Below are positions 5,024-6,312 of a stretch of DNA of 6,312 nucleotides, piece after piece; the first letter of the stretch is position 1; each line of letters starts with the position of its first letter. Under the pieces are notes generated by a model. The model had not been told where the DNA came from, searched no databases, and worked only from the letters and a program-made list of their open reading frames with translations. The stretch comes from Candidatus Omnitrophota bacterium. Its GTDB lineage: Bacteria > Omnitrophota > Gorgyraeia > 2-02-FULL-51-18. A program made the position numbers and the translations under genes. The stretch covers positions 1 through 6,312 of the forward strand of contig JAHFFL010000069.1 in assembly GCA_023247955.1 (NCBI GenBank), read 5' to 3'.

Positions 5024-6280
5024 TTAAGTACCGATCTCCCACGCCGAGAGGTATTTCTTCTGGCTTCTCGAAAGCCCGTCGATGGAGACCCCCATACTCT
5101 TCAATTTGAGCCGGGCGATTTCCTTGTCAATCTCGGCAGGGACCCGGTAAACTTTTTTATTCAGCGTCTTCCACTGGCGGCTCACCCATTCGGCAGAAAG
5201 CGCCTGGTTGGCAAAGCTCATGTCCATGACCATCGCCGGGTGCCCCTCGGCCGCGCCAAGGTTTACGAGCCGCCCCTCGGCCAAAAGATAAATGCGGCGC
5301 TTGCCGGGCAGTGTAAACTCCTCGACAAAATCCCTGACCGGACGCGTCTTGACGGCTATCTTTCTTAAATCCACGGTATCGATTTCCACGTCAAAGTGTC
5401 CCGAATTTGAGACAATCGCGCGGTCTTTCATGCGCATGAAATGCTCTTTCCGGATCACGCTCGTGTTGCCGGTCACCGTCACAAAAACATCGCCGCAGGC
5501 AGCCGCTTCCTGCATCGGCATCACCTGAAAACCGTCCATCATGGCCTCAAGGGCCTTCAGCGGATCCACTTCGGTCACGATGACTTTCGCGCCCAAGCCC
5601 TGCGCCCGAGACGCCACACCGCGACCACACCACCCATAGCCGCAGACCACGACCGTCGAGCCGGCCAAAAGGATATTGGTCGCGCGGATAATCCCGTCGA
5701 TCGTCGACTGGCCCGTCCCATAACGGTTGTCAAAAAAATGTTTGGTGTCGGCGTCATTCACGGCGACTATCGGGAATAAAAGCTTATCCTGCGCTTCAAG
5801 ACTGCGCAGCCGGATCACACCGGTGGTAGTCTCTTCGGTGCCGGCGAGTGTATTGCGCTTGTACTTAGCGGGTTCTTTGTGAATGGCCGAGACCAGGTCC
5901 GCGCCGTCGTCCATCGTGAGATGCGGCTGGTGATTCAGTGCCGCGTAAAGGTGAGAATAATAACTCTTTTTGTCCTCCCCCTTCACGGCGTACACCGCGA
6001 TGCCGAAGTCCTTGACCAGGGAAGCGGCCACGTCGTCCTGCGTACTCAAGGGGTTGGACGCCACAAGCACGACATCCGCACCGCCGGCCTTAAGCGCAAT
6101 CACGAGATTCGCGGTCTCGCAAGTCACATGCAGGCACGCGGAAAGTTTCAGGCCTTTCAGGGGTTTTTCTTTGAGGAAGCGCGCGCGGATAAGCTCAAGC
6201 ACCGGCATTTGATTGGCGGCCCACTCGATGCGCTGTCTGCCTTTTCGGGCAAGCTGAAGATCGGCGACATCGTGCTTCAT
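5024..6280 (-). CDS. ahcY: Adenosylhomocysteinase (S-adenosyl-L-homocysteine hydrolase)
   Basis: The enzyme reversibly splits S-adenosylhomocysteine, the inhibitory product of SAM-dependent methylation, into adenosine and homocysteine, using bound NAD+, in the cytosol. By alignment to the human enzyme, the expected catalytic residues are His51, Asp125 (DDGADL), Glu150 (GTEETTTG), Lys180 and Asp184-Asn185 ([10 protein letters not shown]). The position of human Cys195 is Thr189 here, in the YGTGQS form seen in thermophile-type enzymes. The NAD-binding Rossmann loop GYGWCGRG is at 214-221. At 418 residues it is the short form that lacks the roughly 40-residue insert of most proteobacterial enzymes. 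The C-terminus keeps the conserved [12 protein letters not shown]. The ATG overlaps the upstream stop as TGATG, with AAGG about 8 bases before it. It is convergent with lptG, 15 bases apart, with no clear terminator between. Confidence 0.96.
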   Translation of the reverse strand: MKHDVADLQLARKGRQRIEWAANQMPVLELIRARFLKEKPLKGLKLSACLHVTCETANLVIALKAGGADVVLVASNPLSTQDDVAASLVKDFGIAVYAVKGEDKKSYYSHLYAALNHQPHLTMDDGADLVSAIHKEPAKYKRNTLAGTEETTTGVIRLRSLEAQDKLLFPIVAVNDADTKHFFDNRYGTGQSTIDGIIRATNILLAGSTVVVCGYGWCGRGVASRAQGLGAKVIVTEVDPLKALEAMMDGFQVMPMQEAAACGDVFVTVTGNTSVIRKEHFMRMKDRAIVSNSGHFDVEIDTVDLRKIAVKTRPVRDFVEEFTLPGKRRIYLLAEGRLVNLGAAEGHPAMVMDMSFANQALSAEWVSRQWKTLNKKVYRVPAEIDKEIARLKLKSMGVSIDGLSRSQKKYLSAWEIGT

Positions 6281-6312
6281 CAGAGTCCCTTCTTCAGCAC
6301 CGGCACCTTGTC
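6280..6312 (-). CDS. metK: C-terminal end of probable S-adenosylmethionine synthetase
   Basis: Only the last ten codons are present, reading [10 protein letters not shown] then TGA. MetK proteins commonly end with a sequence like W-E-x-T-DKV-x-x-L-K, and metK next to ahcY is a common arrangement because MetK makes SAM and AhcY clears its methylation by-product. The TGA overlaps the ahcY ATG by one base, so the two are translationally coupled. Ten residues are too few for a firm assignment; the gene name leans on context. Confidence 0.5.
   Translation of the reverse strand, partial: DKVPVLKKGL

Noticed and set aside
4985..5030. Possible terminator between lptG and ahcY
   Set aside because: In the minus sense GCTG/CAGC with an 8-base loop precedes CCGAG and a T5 run, but the four-pair stem is too short and the T-run is separated from it. 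No terminator is seen in the plus sense.

Overview
The window looks like a piece of a Gram-negative (diderm) bacterial chromosome, probably from an uncultured lineage. It carries a paired lptF-lptG permease locus, which exists to build a lipopolysaccharide outer membrane, plus ordinary housekeeping genes with moderately high GC. The short, insert-free AhcY and the Nth variant with an LSLRTKD motif would fit a deep-branching group such as the PVC/Omnitrophota region of the tree. That placement is a guess; nothing here is a taxonomic marker.

Layout. On the left, three genes run on the minus strand: nth (1671-1000), an exported protein of unknown function (916-290, TTG start, own promoter and ribosome binding site), and the N-terminus of a membrane protein resembling O-antigen ligase/polymerase, cut by the window edge (233-1). 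A 429-base divergent spacer (1672-2100) follows. On the plus strand, comF (2101-2814), lptF (2814-3914) and lptG (3914-5008) form a tight operon in which each stop overlaps the next start by one base (TGATG). It converges, with a 15-base gap, on ahcY (6280-5024, minus), which is itself TGATG-coupled to the last ten codons of a gene that is probably metK (6312-6280).

Genes together. LptF and LptG are the two membrane subunits of the LptB2FG ABC transporter that lifts LPS out of the inner membrane. The O-antigen-ligase-like gene across the spacer would fit the same surface-polysaccharide theme. MetK makes S-adenosylmethionine and AhcY removes the S-adenosylhomocysteine left after methyl transfer, so that pair is a methyl-cycle operon. 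Nth is base-excision DNA repair; ComF is a phosphoribosyltransferase-fold protein linked to DNA uptake.

The unusual part is the divergent spacer. It is far more self-complementary than ordinary intergenic DNA. Element A (1703-1861) has a 32-base-pair terminal stem whose six non-Watson-Crick positions are all G-U in minus-strand RNA and all A-C in plus-strand RNA. Element B (1870-2042) folds as a closing stem around three hairpins, two of which can re-pair into a mutually exclusive helix. A short terminator-like hairpin follows. The two genes flanking the spacer both appear to be leaderless: each has an extended -10 box placed so that transcription would start at, or within a base or two of, the ATG. 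Whether A and B are noncoding RNAs or copies of a palindromic repeat cannot be decided from one window.
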